Shown: positions 25,129 through 34,585, numbered from the stretch's first letter. The stretch: DNA of 64,000 nt from an uncultured Porphyromonadaceae bacterium (GCA_947176915.1 CAMWSM010000001.1:79880-143879), one strand, 5' to 3'. Notes: generated by a model from the letters alone, not told the origin. Made by a program: numbers and translations.

Positions 25129-26175
25129 ATGAGACGACTTCCTATATATTTCCTTATAGACATTTCGGAATCAATGGTGGGTGTGCCCATAGAGCAGGTG
25201 CAGGAGGGGATGCGCAACATCATACAGAATCTGCGCACCGATCCATACGCTCTTGAAACCGTCTTTGTCAGCATCATAGCATTTGCCGGGAAAGCGGTTA
25301 CCCTCTCCCCTCTCACCGAGCTTTACAAATTCTATCCTCCCGTCTTCCCTATCGGAGGGGGCACGTCGTTAGGCTCAGGGCTGGAAGCGCTGATGAACGA
25401 CATCGACAAGTCTGTGCAGAAAACCACTATGGAAAAGAAGGGAGATTGGAAACCGATTGTATTCCTTTTCACAGACGGCAACCCCACGGACGACTATTCC
25501 GCCGCTTTCAGGAGATGGAACAATCATTACAGGAGACATGCGAATCTCGTGGCAGTCTCCTTAGGAGATAATGTAAACACACTGACTCTTGCGCAAATAA
25601 CTGAAAACATTCTCCTGCTTAAGGACACGGACCCCAAATCTTTCTCCGAGTTTTTCAAATGGGTGTCGGATTCAATAAAAGCCTCCAGCATGTCAGTAAC
25701 AGACTATGGAAGCGATGAACTTCGTCTACCCTCCACAACAGGGATTAATCTTGAAAAAGTAAATCCGGCGCAACATTCCAATCCGGATGAGAATTTTGTA
25801 GTGCTTCACGGTCGGTGTCAGACCACCCACGGGGATTATCTGGTGAAATATGCACGGAAAGATAACTTGTTTAATGAAAACTTTGCCTCCTATTACAGAG
25901 GGCCGGGCTTCCGCCTGGTAGGGGCTTATCCGGTGAACGGCGCTAAATATCAGCAACTTTCCTCCGGAGAGGAGGCCTCGGTCAACACGTCATCCCTTAC
26001 CGGCGTGCCCGCGTGTCCCTGCTGCGGCAATCAGCTCGGGGTGGTCGTTTGTGAATGCGGGAAAATATTCTGTGTGGGAGAGAATGGGGATCACGCCTGT
26101 CCGTGGTGCGGACTGGAGGGCACTTTAGGGGACATCGGACCCGGAGGGCTGGACATAACCAGAGGTTTGGGATAA
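25129..26175 (+). CDS. vWA plus TerY-C zinc-ribbon protein
   Basis: A 348-residue protein with an N-terminal vWA domain (MIDAS IDISESMVG, a DxSxS variant, and FTDGNPTDDYS) and a C-terminal zinc-ribbon-like part resembling TerY-C (CPCCGNQLGVVVCECGKIFC ... CPWCGLEG). The cysteines form three CxxC-like knuckles, enough for one or two zinc ions. Residues 240-300 are a separate segment (DENFVVLHGRCQTTHGDYLV). The architecture matches the TerY-C partner known with the Ter kinase and phosphatase. It follows the AIM24 gene and precedes the PP2C gene by about 30 bases. Confidence 0.88.
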   Translation: MRRLPIYFLIDISESMVGVPIEQVQEGMRNIIQNLRTDPYALETVFVSIIAFAGKAVTLSPLTELYKFYPPVFPIGGGTSLGSGLEALMNDIDKSVQKTTMEKKGDWKPIVFLFTDGNPTDDYSAAFRRWNNHYRRHANLVAVSLGDNVNTLTLAQITENILLLKDTDPKSFSEFFKWVSDSIKASSMSVTDYGSDELRLPSTTGINLEKVNPAQHSNPDENFVVLHGRCQTTHGDYLVKYARKDNLFNENFASYYRGPGFRLVGAYPVNGAKYQQLSSGEEASVNTSSLTGVPACPCCGNQLGVVVCECGKIFCVGENGDHACPWCGLEGTLGDIGPGGLDITRGLG

Positions 26176-26207
26176 CACACTGTCATCACTGTCAATGAAA
26201 CATAATT

Positions 26208-27650
26208 ATGAATAGAGAACAACGCCTTGTAGCCCGCAGAAATGCCGCTGACTCCCGGATAAAAGATTTTTTGGATGCCTTTGAAGAAGCAGCCGACCGC
26301 CTTTCAATTCCATGTTCGGAAAGGAGGAGATTTCTGGGATGGACAATTGAAAACCTTTGGAACAAACATATTGAAGAACGTATGAACCGACGTCTCGTAA
26401 TAGAAAATGAAATTAATAATCTCGGATTACGCATTCCTAACGGGACTGTACGTAAAGCCTATACAGCCTCATTCGCTTTGCCGGCGGATAAGGTGAAGGA
26501 TGTAGCTATAGATGGGCTTGAGGAAACGGGTCTTACGCTCAGTCAGCCGGCGGAAGGGGAATATCTTATTTCAGGCACACCTCAGAAACATGGCGATTTC
26601 ACCCTTACAGTCTCCTACTCGACAGTGGAGGGTGAGCCGCGTTCGAGTTTCAAGCTTCCCGTGGCTTTTAATCCTGATCCACGCTCGATATGGCGCGACC
26701 TTAGAAGCCGGCTTCATAAGGATGGGGTGAAACCGGATTGGGCTACGGAATATATTATGGTGAAGGAGGATGCAGAGGGGGCGCCACGTAAAGATGTGAT
26801 CGCTGCCAGCATCCAGGGACGCAGCCATGCGCATGAGGAGCGTCCCCGGGATGATTATTTTGCAGCCCGTCATTATGAGGATTCCGACTGGTATGTAGTG
26901 GCTGTGGCTGACGGCGCCGGCTCTGCCCCGCTCTCCTGGAAAGGTTCTGAAATTGCTTGCGACACGATCATTGAACATTGTCGGGAAAATCTTGACGGGA
27001 ATAAAGTTTTTGAAGAGGCAATTGCCGCCTTTCATGCCGATCCCAATACGGAATTGCGCTCTGTGCTGACGGCACAAGTTTCCAACATTATCTACAAAGG
27101 GGCTGTAAAGGCACACGAAGCAATCAATGCGGAAGCGGCAGCCCAAGGGGAGAAGCCACGCGACTACGCGACCACCCTGATGTTTGCGATCTGCAAGCAT
27201 TTCTCGTTCGGATGGTTCATCGCCTCATTCTGGGTAGGGGACGGAGCAATGTGCATTTATGACGAAAAAGGGGGAAGCGCAAAGCTTTTGGGGACGCCCG
27301 ACGAAGGGGAATTTTCAGGTCAGACACGATTCATCACCATGCGTGAGATTTTCCATGACAAGGATTTGGTAGCCAAAAGGATGAGGATGACTATCGTGCC
27401 CGATTTCACTGCCCTTTTCCTTATGACCGACGGAGTTTCGGACCCTCTGTTTGAAACTGACAATAATCTTAATGACTTCAATAAATGGAAGGAATTTTAT
27501 TCCCTCCTTAAGGAGGGTTTTCCGGAGGATGGCATCCCGGGGGTCAATCTTACGGATGATAATCCGGAGGCTGCGGGAGAACTGCTTGAATGGCTTAAGT
27601 TCTGGCGACCGGGGAATCATGATGACAGAACGATGGTGGTGGTGAAGTAA
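26208..27650 (+). CDS. PP2C-family protein phosphatase with N-terminal beta-sandwich domain
   Basis: A 480-residue protein. Residues 1-75 are helical. About residues 85-160 look like a putative Ig-like/cadherin-like sandwich (EGEYLISGTPQKHGDFTLTV). About residues 205-480 are a PP2C catalytic domain with metal-binding acidic motifs AVADGAGSA, GDGAMCIYDE, FLMTDGVSD and NHDDRTMVVV. It should remove phosphate from Ser/Thr targets, probably opposing the adjacent kinase. No signal peptide is visible, so an Ig-fold domain on a cytoplasmic phosphatase is unusual; it may bind the TerY proteins. It follows the vWA/zinc-ribbon gene and precedes the kinase gene across a TTAAGGG repeat. Confidence 0.88.
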   Translation: MNREQRLVARRNAADSRIKDFLDAFEEAADRLSIPCSERRRFLGWTIENLWNKHIEERMNRRLVIENEINNLGLRIPNGTVRKAYTASFALPADKVKDVAIDGLEETGLTLSQPAEGEYLISGTPQKHGDFTLTVSYSTVEGEPRSSFKLPVAFNPDPRSIWRDLRSRLHKDGVKPDWATEYIMVKEDAEGAPRKDVIAASIQGRSHAHEERPRDDYFAARHYEDSDWYVVAVADGAGSAPLSWKGSEIACDTIIEHCRENLDGNKVFEEAIAAFHADPNTELRSVLTAQVSNIIYKGAVKAHEAINAEAAAQGEKPRDYATTLMFAICKHFSFGWFIASFWVGDGAMCIYDEKGGSAKLLGTPDEGEFSGQTRFITMREIFHDKDLVAKRMRMTIVPDFTALFLMTDGVSDPLFETDNNLNDFNKWKEFYSLLKEGFPEDGIPGVNLTDDNPEAAGELLEWLKFWRPGNHDDRTMVVVK

Positions 27651-27651
27651 G

Positions 27652-27722
27652 GGGTTAAGATGTTAAGAATTAAGGGTTAAGGGTTAAGGGTTAAGGTGTT
27701 AAGATGTTAAGGGTTAAGGGGA
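27652..27722 (+). repeat. Degenerate TTAAGGG heptad array
   Basis: TTAAGGG, TTAAGAT and TTAAGGT units with a period of about 7. It is the telomere-like block before the kinase gene. Confidence 0.75.
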
Positions 27723-27754
27723 AGGGGGGAGGTAAATTTAATAAGAAGAGTGTG

Positions 27755-29236
27755 ATGGCAAAGACTATAAAATTGAAAGCCCTTGATGGCTCACCGGTGG
27801 AATTTGTGGATGAGGTGATTGGCAGCGGCGCGATGAAGGATGTGTATTTCAGCCCTGACAAAAGCTATGTCGTGGGCTTTTTCCGTCAGCCTCAGGATGC
27901 AAATGCCAAAGACCGGCTTCAAAATATCGTAGGAAGATACCGAGAGAGAATTTTCAATCAGGTGGGCGGAGATTATTGGGAAAATCTTTTCTGCTGGCCT
28001 ACCAAGCTTGTGGAATGGAACGGGAAGTTGGGAGTGGTCTGTCCCGCTTATCAGAAACATTTCTTCTTTCAGGAGGGAAATTTCAAAGGGAAGGAGAAGG
28101 AGGGGAAATGGTTCGCCTCGGCTAAATTACGCAATAAATTCCTTACTCCCAAGCAGAAGGGCACTTTCCTCTCCAACATCCATCTGTGTCTGCAGATTGC
28201 ACGCGCTGTGCGCCGTCTTCATGCAGCCGGGCTTGCGCATTCCGATCTCTCTTATAAAAATGTACTCGTAGACCCTGAATCGGGGCGTGCGTCGATCATT
28301 GACTGCGATGGACTGGTTGTGCCGGGGAAATATCCTCCCGACGTTGTGGGAACCCCTGACTTCATTGCGCCTGAGGTGCTTCAGACCCGTTCCCTGAAGA
28401 AAGATGATCCCAATAAGAAACTGCCGAGCATACTGACCGACCGTCATGCCTTGGCGGTGCTGATCTACATGTATCTTCTCAACCGTCATCCGTTGCGCGG
28501 GGGAAAGGTGAACGATCTCGACCCCACCAAAGATGAGGAGCTGTCAATGGGAGAAAATGCTCTTTTCGTGGAACACCCCACCGACAGGAGCAACCGCCCT
28601 AAAACCGACAATATGGCACCTTCCGAACTTCCGCAGGGTGATGTTGAGAAACGTCCGTACACACTCTGCGGACCCTATCTGTCGGAACTTTTCCGCCGGG
28701 CATTCATAGACGGCTTGCATGATCCTTCCAAGCGTCCTACAGCCGACGAATGGGAAATTGCTCTCGTAAAGACCACCGATCTGATACAACCGTGCCAAAA
28801 TCCTCAATGTGAAGGTAAATGGTTTGTTTTCGACAATACCACCAAGTCTAAGTGTCCTTTCTGCGGCACGGAATATCACGGGCAACTTCCGGTGCTTAAC
28901 CTTTACTACTCCCCCTCTAAAGGGAAATTTCTTCCTGACAATTACCGTCTGATGGTCTACGACAAACAGTCGCTCTATATGTGGCACGTCAACCGCCTCA
29001 TCACTCCCAACGAGCGCATCAAACCGGAGGATAAGAAGCCCGTGGGCGACTTCCATTTCCATAACGGAAAATGGATCCTCATCAACCGCCGGCTTCCTGA
29101 CTTATGGGAGATAACGGACAGCGGGAAACGACATGTGAACCCCGGGGAGTATGTGGAACTGACCGAGGGGAAGAAGATCCTGCTCTCTTCGGAAGAGGGG
29201 GGAAGGCTGATAGTAACTCAATTGGTGAAAAATTAA
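27755..29236 (+). CDS. Ser/Thr-type protein kinase of the Ter module, with zinc ribbon
   Basis: A 493-residue kinase. The glycine-rich loop is IGSGAMKDVYF near residue 22. The usual beta-3 Lys position reads YVVGFFR, with no Lys. The catalytic loop HSDLSYKNVL is present (His, Asp and Asn as expected), as are the DFG-equivalent IIDCDGL and the APE-equivalent FIAPEVL. A zinc-ribbon-like CQNPQCEGK ... CPFCGTE follows near residue 370 and a beta-rich tail after that. The Lys in the glycine loop (AMKDVY) could replace the missing one, as known for WNK kinases, but this is inference. The start is ATG 27755; the first 17 ORF codons are repeat DNA. With TerY, TerD and PP2C it completes the phosphorylation triad described for Ter systems. 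Confidence 0.87.
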   Translation: MAKTIKLKALDGSPVEFVDEVIGSGAMKDVYFSPDKSYVVGFFRQPQDANAKDRLQNIVGRYRERIFNQVGGDYWENLFCWPTKLVEWNGKLGVVCPAYQKHFFFQEGNFKGKEKEGKWFASAKLRNKFLTPKQKGTFLSNIHLCLQIARAVRRLHAAGLAHSDLSYKNVLVDPESGRASIIDCDGLVVPGKYPPDVVGTPDFIAPEVLQTRSLKKDDPNKKLPSILTDRHALAVLIYMYLLNRHPLRGGKVNDLDPTKDEELSMGENALFVEHPTDRSNRPKTDNMAPSELPQGDVEKRPYTLCGPYLSELFRRAFIDGLHDPSKRPTADEWEIALVKTTDLIQPCQNPQCEGKWFVFDNTTKSKCPFCGTEYHGQLPVLNLYYSPSKGKFLPDNYRLMVYDKQSLYMWHVNRLITPNERIKPEDKKPVGDFHFHNGKWILINRRLPDLWEITDSGKRHVNPGEYVELTEGKKILLSSEEGGRLIVTQLVKN

Positions 29237-29254
29237 CAATATCATATATTGGCA

Positions 29255-30652
29255 ATGGCTACAAAGAGAGAGAAAATTGCAGTGGCACGCATATTTGCCG
29301 ACCTTATCAAGGCAGACCGTATCGTGGATATCGGCGAAATGGAATATTGGGAGGAGATTTGCTCAAAATATGGCATAAACAGAGAGATTCATCTGGAAGC
29401 AAAACATCTCTCCTTTTCCGATGCGCTGACTGTAATCTGCAATTCGGACGACCATTCCCTTAAACCTGAACTGCTTGCCGACTGCAGGAGAATGACTGTA
29501 TCGGACGGTTTCTGCGCCCATTCGGAAGCTTTGATAATAAGCGCCATAACCTTTCTACTGGATAAAGAAAATAATGTAGCTACGGAAGTTTACTCCATTC
29601 CACGTTCCAACTTCAACATCGATATGGCAACGATGGTGTATGTTGAATCAGACTACGACAAGGAGACAAATGAGGCTATCATATCGAATTACAGAGCCAT
29701 ATTCAGGGAACTTCAGATCGCCGGCTTCCATTTCATCTATCTTCCCCAGATAATAGGCCATTACAAGGAGACAGAACCGACAAGATTTAAGCAGATTCTT
29801 TCCTTTTTAGCTCCTGATCTCAGCGAGGAGAACATCAATGCTGCATACAGTTCTCTGGTGAATATGACAACCGACAGGTTTTGTGAGGATATTCTTTGCA
29901 ACAAATGCGGAATTGATAATCTCCGCCACACCTATCCGGCGTTGCTGCTGAAGTTCGGGAACAGTTATGTAGGAGATGTGGAATATGCCAACTACCTTAA
30001 AATCGAGGTCGGAAACGACATTCTCACCTTTGTGCAGCATTTTGTAGACAACTTCTGCAAGATGCTGAGCAGCGACCTTTTCATAGTGAAATCATCAGAG
30101 GAGAGGGATAACCAATTCCACTTCTTCGGATTCTATAAGCAACTTCTCGAGATATTTATTGTAAGGAAAAATATCAGAAGCAAAGTGGAGATAAATCTCC
30201 ACGACCAACAGATCCGCTTTCCCGGCATAGACAGATGGCTCAATGAGGTGAACAGGCGCGAACGCGCCCTCTACACGCTGCTGCTCTGCCAGGGGAAAGA
30301 GGGACTGAACTTTAAAAAGCCTATCCCCTCCCAACTCGACAGATATGAACGCAGGATGAAAAAATATCAGAAGCGGTTTGAGGTGATCTATCAGATGATG
30401 GGGGGAGAAAGAACGGCTCCCGATCTGTCAAAAACCAATAACCGCTCCCCTATGCTTACTCATCTAAATGGATGTCTTAAGAAACTTCCGGGCCTTTATA
30501 ATCCACAGGATTATGTCATTTCCCAAGGGGAAAAGGGTCATTATTTCGTGCATCTCCCCTCCGATTATGTCCAGATCACCCCTATGCTCAGCGACCTTCC
30601 GGAACCCCTTCTTGACTCCGAACTTTACAAAAGGGTGATGAGCATCAAATAA
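29255..30652 (+). CDS. TerB-like domain fused to an uncharacterised C-terminal region
   Basis: A 465-residue protein, last gene of the Ter operon. Residues 5-130 resemble a TerB-like helical domain (VARIFADLIKADRIVDIGEMEYWEEICSKYGI ... DCRRMTVSDGFCAHSEALII), with paired acidic sites. The rest (130-465) is unrecognised: a mixed region with EINLHDQQIRFPGIDRWLNE and helical segments, plus Cys in LCNKCGIDN. The ORF track begins at a TTG two codons upstream; ATG 29255 (MATKREK) is the better start. It follows the kinase gene by 18 bases and is co-directional. It could be an effector or sensor of the Ter module, but nothing in the sequence shows the activity. Confidence 0.75.
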   Translation: MATKREKIAVARIFADLIKADRIVDIGEMEYWEEICSKYGINREIHLEAKHLSFSDALTVICNSDDHSLKPELLADCRRMTVSDGFCAHSEALIISAITFLLDKENNVATEVYSIPRSNFNIDMATMVYVESDYDKETNEAIISNYRAIFRELQIAGFHFIYLPQIIGHYKETEPTRFKQILSFLAPDLSEENINAAYSSLVNMTTDRFCEDILCNKCGIDNLRHTYPALLLKFGNSYVGDVEYANYLKIEVGNDILTFVQHFVDNFCKMLSSDLFIVKSSEERDNQFHFFGFYKQLLEIFIVRKNIRSKVEINLHDQQIRFPGIDRWLNEVNRRERALYTLLLCQGKEGLNFKKPIPSQLDRYERRMKKYQKRFEVIYQMMGGERTAPDLSKTNNRSPMLTHLNGCLKKLPGLYNPQDYVISQGEKGHYFVHLPSDYVQITPMLSDLPEPLLDSELYKRVMSIK

Positions 30653-30670
30653 CCGCAAGATTGCGGAATA

Positions 30671-30701
30671 TTGCAGATATAATTGAAGTTTGCTAACTTT
30701 G
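30671..30701 (+). promoter_or_regulatory. Promoter of the Ca2+ ATPase gene
   Basis: -7 TAACTTTG at 30694-30701 and a -33-like TTGC at 30671 with 19 bases between. It makes the pump a separate transcription unit from the Ter operon, about 70 bases before its start codon. A small hairpin CCGCAA-GA-TTGCGG (30653-30666) lies just upstream. Confidence 0.65.
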
Positions 30702-30770
30702 CCGAACAATAGAGAGGAGGAATGGAGCTCTCTCCCATAACAAGGACTATATAACTAAACAGATAAATAA

Positions 30771-33431
30771 ATGGCAGAACAAAAACATTTCACCGGTCTT
30801 ACGGATGCCGAAGTGCTGCAAAGTCGCGAGCAGCATGGAGTCAACATACTGACTCCGGCAGAGAAAGACCCACTATGGAAGCGGTTTTTAGAGAAATTCA
30901 GCGACCCGCTGATCATTATTCTTCTTATTGCCGGCGCTCTCTCCATCGGCATTTCATGTTATGAATACTGGGGTCTGGGTCATGGAGCCGGAGTCTTCTT
31001 CGAGCCTATCGGAATATTCATCGCCATACTTCTTGCCACGGGTCTGGCTTTTATCTTCGAACTTAAGGCTGATAAGGAATTTGCTCTCCTTAATCAGGTG
31101 AATGATGACGAGCCGGTGCAGGTGATCCGTAACGGCAACGTAACTCAGGTGCCCCGCAAGGATATTGTCGTGGGTGATATCGTAATCCTCAACACAGGCG
31201 AGGAAGTGCCGGCTGACGGAGAACTCCTGGAGGCTGTCTCACTGAATATCGACGAATCCACCCTCACGGGCGAGCCGATGTGTCATAAGACCACCGACCC
31301 CGAGCAGTTCAACCCGGAGGATACATTCCCCTCCAACCATGCCATGCGCGGAACAAAGGTGATGGAAGGACACGGAACAATGAAGGTGTTCGCCGTGGGA
31401 GATCAGACGGAGAACGGAAAGGTGTTTGAAGCTGCACAGATCGACGACAGCGTCAAGACCCCCCTTAATGAGCAACTTGACGGACTCGGAGACCTCATCA
31501 CAAAGATTTCATACGCTTTCGCGGCACTCATCGTGGTGGGGCGTATAATAATGTTCTTCTTCAATTATCCCTTTGAATGGGTCAGCTTCATCGCTTATCT
31601 CCTTCAGACGCTGATGATTGCCGTTACGTTGGTGGTTGTGGCAGTGCCGGAAGGTCTTCCGATGGCTGTTACCCTCTCGCTTGCCTACTCCATGCGCCGT
31701 ATGCTCAAGACCAACAATCTTGTGCGCAAGATGCATGCCTGCGAGACTATGGGAGCCACTACGGTTATCTGCACTGACAAGACAGGCACGCTCACGCAGA
31801 ATCAGATGCAGATCTATAAAACTAACTTCTTCGGCAATCCTTCCGACGTGGTGCTATATGAGGGAATCGCCGTGAACTCTACGGCTCAGCTTGATCTTTC
31901 AGGTGAAAAGCCTCAGGTGCTCGGAAATCCCACTGAGGGTGCGCTTATTCTCTGGCTGAAGGAGCGCGGAGTGGATTATGCGAAGCTTCGCGAAACTGCG
32001 CAACGGGTTGAAGAACTCCCCTTCACTACAGAGAGAAAATATATGGCTACTGTAGTGAAATCCTCAACCGGAAAAAAGATACTTTACGTAAAGGGCGCTC
32101 CCGAGATTGTATTCGGGATGTGCAAGGACACTGCCGGAGTAACCAAGCAGGAGATTGACGCTCAGCTTCTCGAATATCAGAACATGGCTATGCGCACCTT
32201 GGGCTTCGCATATCAGGAGATTGAGGATGGAGATGCCACAATCAGAGATAATAAGGTAGCCGCCGAGAAACTCACATTCCTCGGAATTGTCGCTATCTCC
32301 GATCCTGTCCGCGCTGATGTGCCTGCAGCGGTAAGAGAGGTTATGGATGCAGGCATTAAAGTCAAGATTGTAACAGGCGACACTCCCGGCACAGCCAAGG
32401 AGATCGGACGTCAGGTAGGACTCTGGAATGATTCCTTCGACGGCGACGAGAATATAATCACGGGAGTTGAATTTGCAGCGCTTTCAGATGATGAGCTCCG
32501 CAAGCGCGTGGGCAATATCAAGATTATTGCCCGTGCCCGCCCGATGGATAAGAAGCGTCTCGTGGAGTCTCTTCAAGCCAATAATGAAGTCGTGGCTGTA
32601 ACCGGCGACGGCACCAATGATGCCCCTGCCCTAAAAGCCGCTCATGTCGGTCTGTCGATGGGCGACGGCACTTCCGTGGCTAAGGAGGCTTCCGACATCA
32701 CTATTGTTGACAATTCCTTCTCTTCAATCGGACGCGCAGTGATGTGGGGCCGTTCCCTTTTCCAGAATATCCAGCGTTTCATCCTTTTCCAGATGACTGT
32801 CAACGTGGCAGCCTGCTTCATAGTACTTGCAGGAGCTTTCATGGGTACGGAGTCACCACTTACCGTAACACAGATGCTTTGGGTGAACCTCATAATGGAC
32901 ACATTCGCGGCTATGGCTCTTGCTTCGCTGCCTCCGTCGGAGAGCGTTATGAAAGACAAACCGCGCAGCCGCGAGGCATTCATCATCAACCGCCCGATGT
33001 GGCAGTCGATTGTAGGGGTAGGCGGAATCTTCTTCCTGCTTCTTCTCGGCATCCTCTATATCTTCGAGCATTACAGCGTGGAATCAATGACTCAGCTTTT
33101 CACGTTTGCGGAGCAGACAGTGAAAGAGGGACAGCCGGCATTGACGGCTTACGAGCTTTCAATGTTCTTCACCATCTTCGTATTCCTTCAGTTCTGGAAC
33201 ATGTTTAATGCGCGTGCATTCGAGACAGGGAAGTCAGCCTTCCATTTCAAGGGAGCGAGCGGTTTTGTGATGATAGCACTTATAATCGTCATCGGTCAGA
33301 TCTTTATCGTCTCTGTGGGCGGAGAGTTCTTCAACGTTACTCCCCTGCGCATTCTTGACTGGGTGATCATCATCGGCTCGACATCACTCGTGCTTTGGAT
33401 CGGTGAGTTTATCCGGCTTTTCAAGAAATAA
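30771..33431 (+). CDS. PMCA-type calcium-translocating P-type ATPase
   Basis: An 886-residue P2-type ATPase that should pump Ca2+ out of the cytoplasm using ATP. Motifs are intact: TGEP in the actuator domain, the phosphorylation motif ICTDKTGTLTQNQM, KGAPEIV, and the hinge TGDGTNDAPALKAAHVG. PEGLPMAVTLSLAYSMRRML in M4 is typical of Ca2+ pumps. About 8-10 membrane segments are visible. It starts MAEQKHFTGLTDAEVLQSREQHGVN. It stands just downstream of the Ter operon behind its own promoter, a suggestive link because TerD proteins bind Ca2+; a functional tie is inference. Confidence 0.93.
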   Translation: MAEQKHFTGLTDAEVLQSREQHGVNILTPAEKDPLWKRFLEKFSDPLIIILLIAGALSIGISCYEYWGLGHGAGVFFEPIGIFIAILLATGLAFIFELKADKEFALLNQVNDDEPVQVIRNGNVTQVPRKDIVVGDIVILNTGEEVPADGELLEAVSLNIDESTLTGEPMCHKTTDPEQFNPEDTFPSNHAMRGTKVMEGHGTMKVFAVGDQTENGKVFEAAQIDDSVKTPLNEQLDGLGDLITKISYAFAALIVVGRIIMFFFNYPFEWVSFIAYLLQTLMIAVTLVVVAVPEGLPMAVTLSLAYSMRRMLKTNNLVRKMHACETMGATTVICTDKTGTLTQNQMQIYKTNFFGNPSDVVLYEGIAVNSTAQLDLSGEKPQVLGNPTEGALILWLKERGVDYAKLRETAQRVEELPFTTERKYMATVVKSSTGKKILYVKGAPEIVFGMCKDTAGVTKQEIDAQLLEYQNMAMRTLGFAYQEIEDGDATIRDNKVAAEKLTFLGIVAISDPVRADVPAAVREVMDAGIKVKIVTGDTPGTAKEIGRQVGLWNDSFDGDENIITGVEFAALSDDELRKRVGNIKIIARARPMDKKRLVESLQANNEVVAVTGDGTNDAPALKAAHVGLSMGDGTSVAKEASDITIVDNSFSSIGRAVMWGRSLFQNIQRFILFQMTVNVAACFIVLAGAFMGTESPLTVTQMLWVNLIMDTFAAMALASLPPSESVMKDKPRSREAFIINRPMWQSIVGVGGIFFLLLLGILYIFEHYSVESMTQLFTFAEQTVKEGQPALTAYELSMFFTIFVFLQFWNMFNARAFETGKSAFHFKGASGFVMIALIIVIGQIFIVSVGGEFFNVTPLRILDWVIIIGSTSLVLWIGEFIRLFKK

Positions 33432-33452
33432 TCCGATATATCAGCTATACAG

Positions 33453-33486
33453 AGACAGACGGCGTGGACCTCCACGCCGTCTGTCT
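33453..33486. terminator. Strong bidirectional hairpin terminator
   Basis: A perfect 16-bp stem (AGACAGACGGCGTGGA with its reverse complement, loop CC) between convergent genes. No long T-run, so possibly only a barrier, but the position between two stops fits termination in both directions. Confidence 0.7.
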
Positions 33487-33496
33487 TACATGATAT

Positions 33497-34585
33497 TTAC
33501 TTAATAACGAATATGACATCGGAGAGAGCTTTATAAGCTTTCTTTTTATATTCAAAATGAATTTCTTTAAGATTGTGATGTGAGAAATTTTTAATAAAAT
33601 CATTAATTTTTGGTTCAATTAATGAAAACGCTCGTTTCAGTTTCCAGGATTGGTCAAAATTTATAGAATCTGCTAAAATGAGATATATTCTATTTTCTGC
33701 TCCAAAGCGCATTTCTCCTTGATTTTCATATAACCATCTGATTAATTCGTAAGGATTGCTTTGCGATTCCTCAATAATTTTACGTCGCACACTATCTAAC
33801 TCATCGATAATGGCAGTATTATTTATTTCTTTTAGTTTTTCGGTTAAGATATATGCTTGTTGATTAGGGGAGATACTGGTGGATTTAATTCCTATTTCTT
33901 TACATCTTGTTTTAAGCCATGATAAAGAACCCTTCCCTAATATAGATTTAACCTTTTGTTCCATAAACTGATTAGGGAAAAATGTTACTTTTAGATCAAA
34001 AGGATAATTTTGTATAAAAAAGTCAACACTCTTAATTTCCCCTACAGCAGAGATTACGTCAGGGTTACGTTTGAACAAAGATTCTATAATGAAAGAAGTC
34101 CAATTATTATACCAGCTATTTTGCACATAATCCCATGCATTTGCCCCAATTTCAGGTTGTTTACTTTGCAATTCATTATAATTGCTTATTACTTTTACAT
34201 ACCGACTTATGAAATATTTGTCAAGAGAATTGTTTTGATCGCCTCCCCATGAATAATATTTAATCTTATATAAGTCTTCTTTCAATTGCTCTACATCCAC
34301 TCCCATTTGCGCGTACCACTCATGATTCATACACTGTAGGAAGGCATCAAGCATAGACATAGCATCCGGACGTTTTTTTAAAATATCATATAACTCAACA
34401 TTCCGTGCAGAAACTTTAGTGGTCTTGAGGATTATATTATTTTCTTCAATAAACTGTTGCAATTGCTTTCCCCGACAAATAGCGCGCACTTTTAGCCACA
34501 ATAGACCATAAAAATTTTCATTAAAAGCATTCAAATCTTGATTTCGGAAAGCATAATCCCATTTTTCAAATTCAGTCATAATCAT
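33497..34585 (-). CDS. Candidate type II restriction endonuclease
   Basis: An unrecognised 362-residue protein paired with a DNA methyltransferase, so probably its cognate nuclease. Around residues 185-205 lies VKSVDFFIQNYPFDLKVTFF-like sequence in which D, then DLK about 10 residues on, fits a PD-(D/E)XK active site. The rest is mostly helical, without a known name. The start ATG (34585) lies one base after the methyltransferase stop; a second ATG follows at 34579. Codon use is very AT-rich compared with neighbours, as in a transferred module. Alternative: an accessory subunit of the modification system. Confidence 0.65.
   Translation of the reverse strand: MIMTEFEKWDYAFRNQDLNAFNENFYGLLWLKVRAICRGKQLQQFIEENNIILKTTKVSARNVELYDILKKRPDAMSMLDAFLQCMNHEWYAQMGVDVEQLKEDLYKIKYYSWGGDQNNSLDKYFISRYVKVISNYNELQSKQPEIGANAWDYVQNSWYNNWTSFIIESLFKRNPDVISAVGEIKSVDFFIQNYPFDLKVTFFPNQFMEQKVKSILGKGSLSWLKTRCKEIGIKSTSISPNQQAYILTEKLKEINNTAIIDELDSVRRKIIEESQSNPYELIRWLYENQGEMRFGAENRIYLILADSINFDQSWKLKRAFSLIEPKINDFIKNFSHHNLKEIHFEYKKKAYKALSDVIFVIK

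Noticed and set aside
26571-27200. 209-aa minus ORF across the phosphatase gene
   Set aside because: Antisense shadow of the PP2C gene, with no promoter of its own.
17986-27722. CRISPR array or telomeric repeats
   Set aside because: Units are 7-9 bp without spacers and differ between gaps, so neither CRISPR nor a chromosome end.
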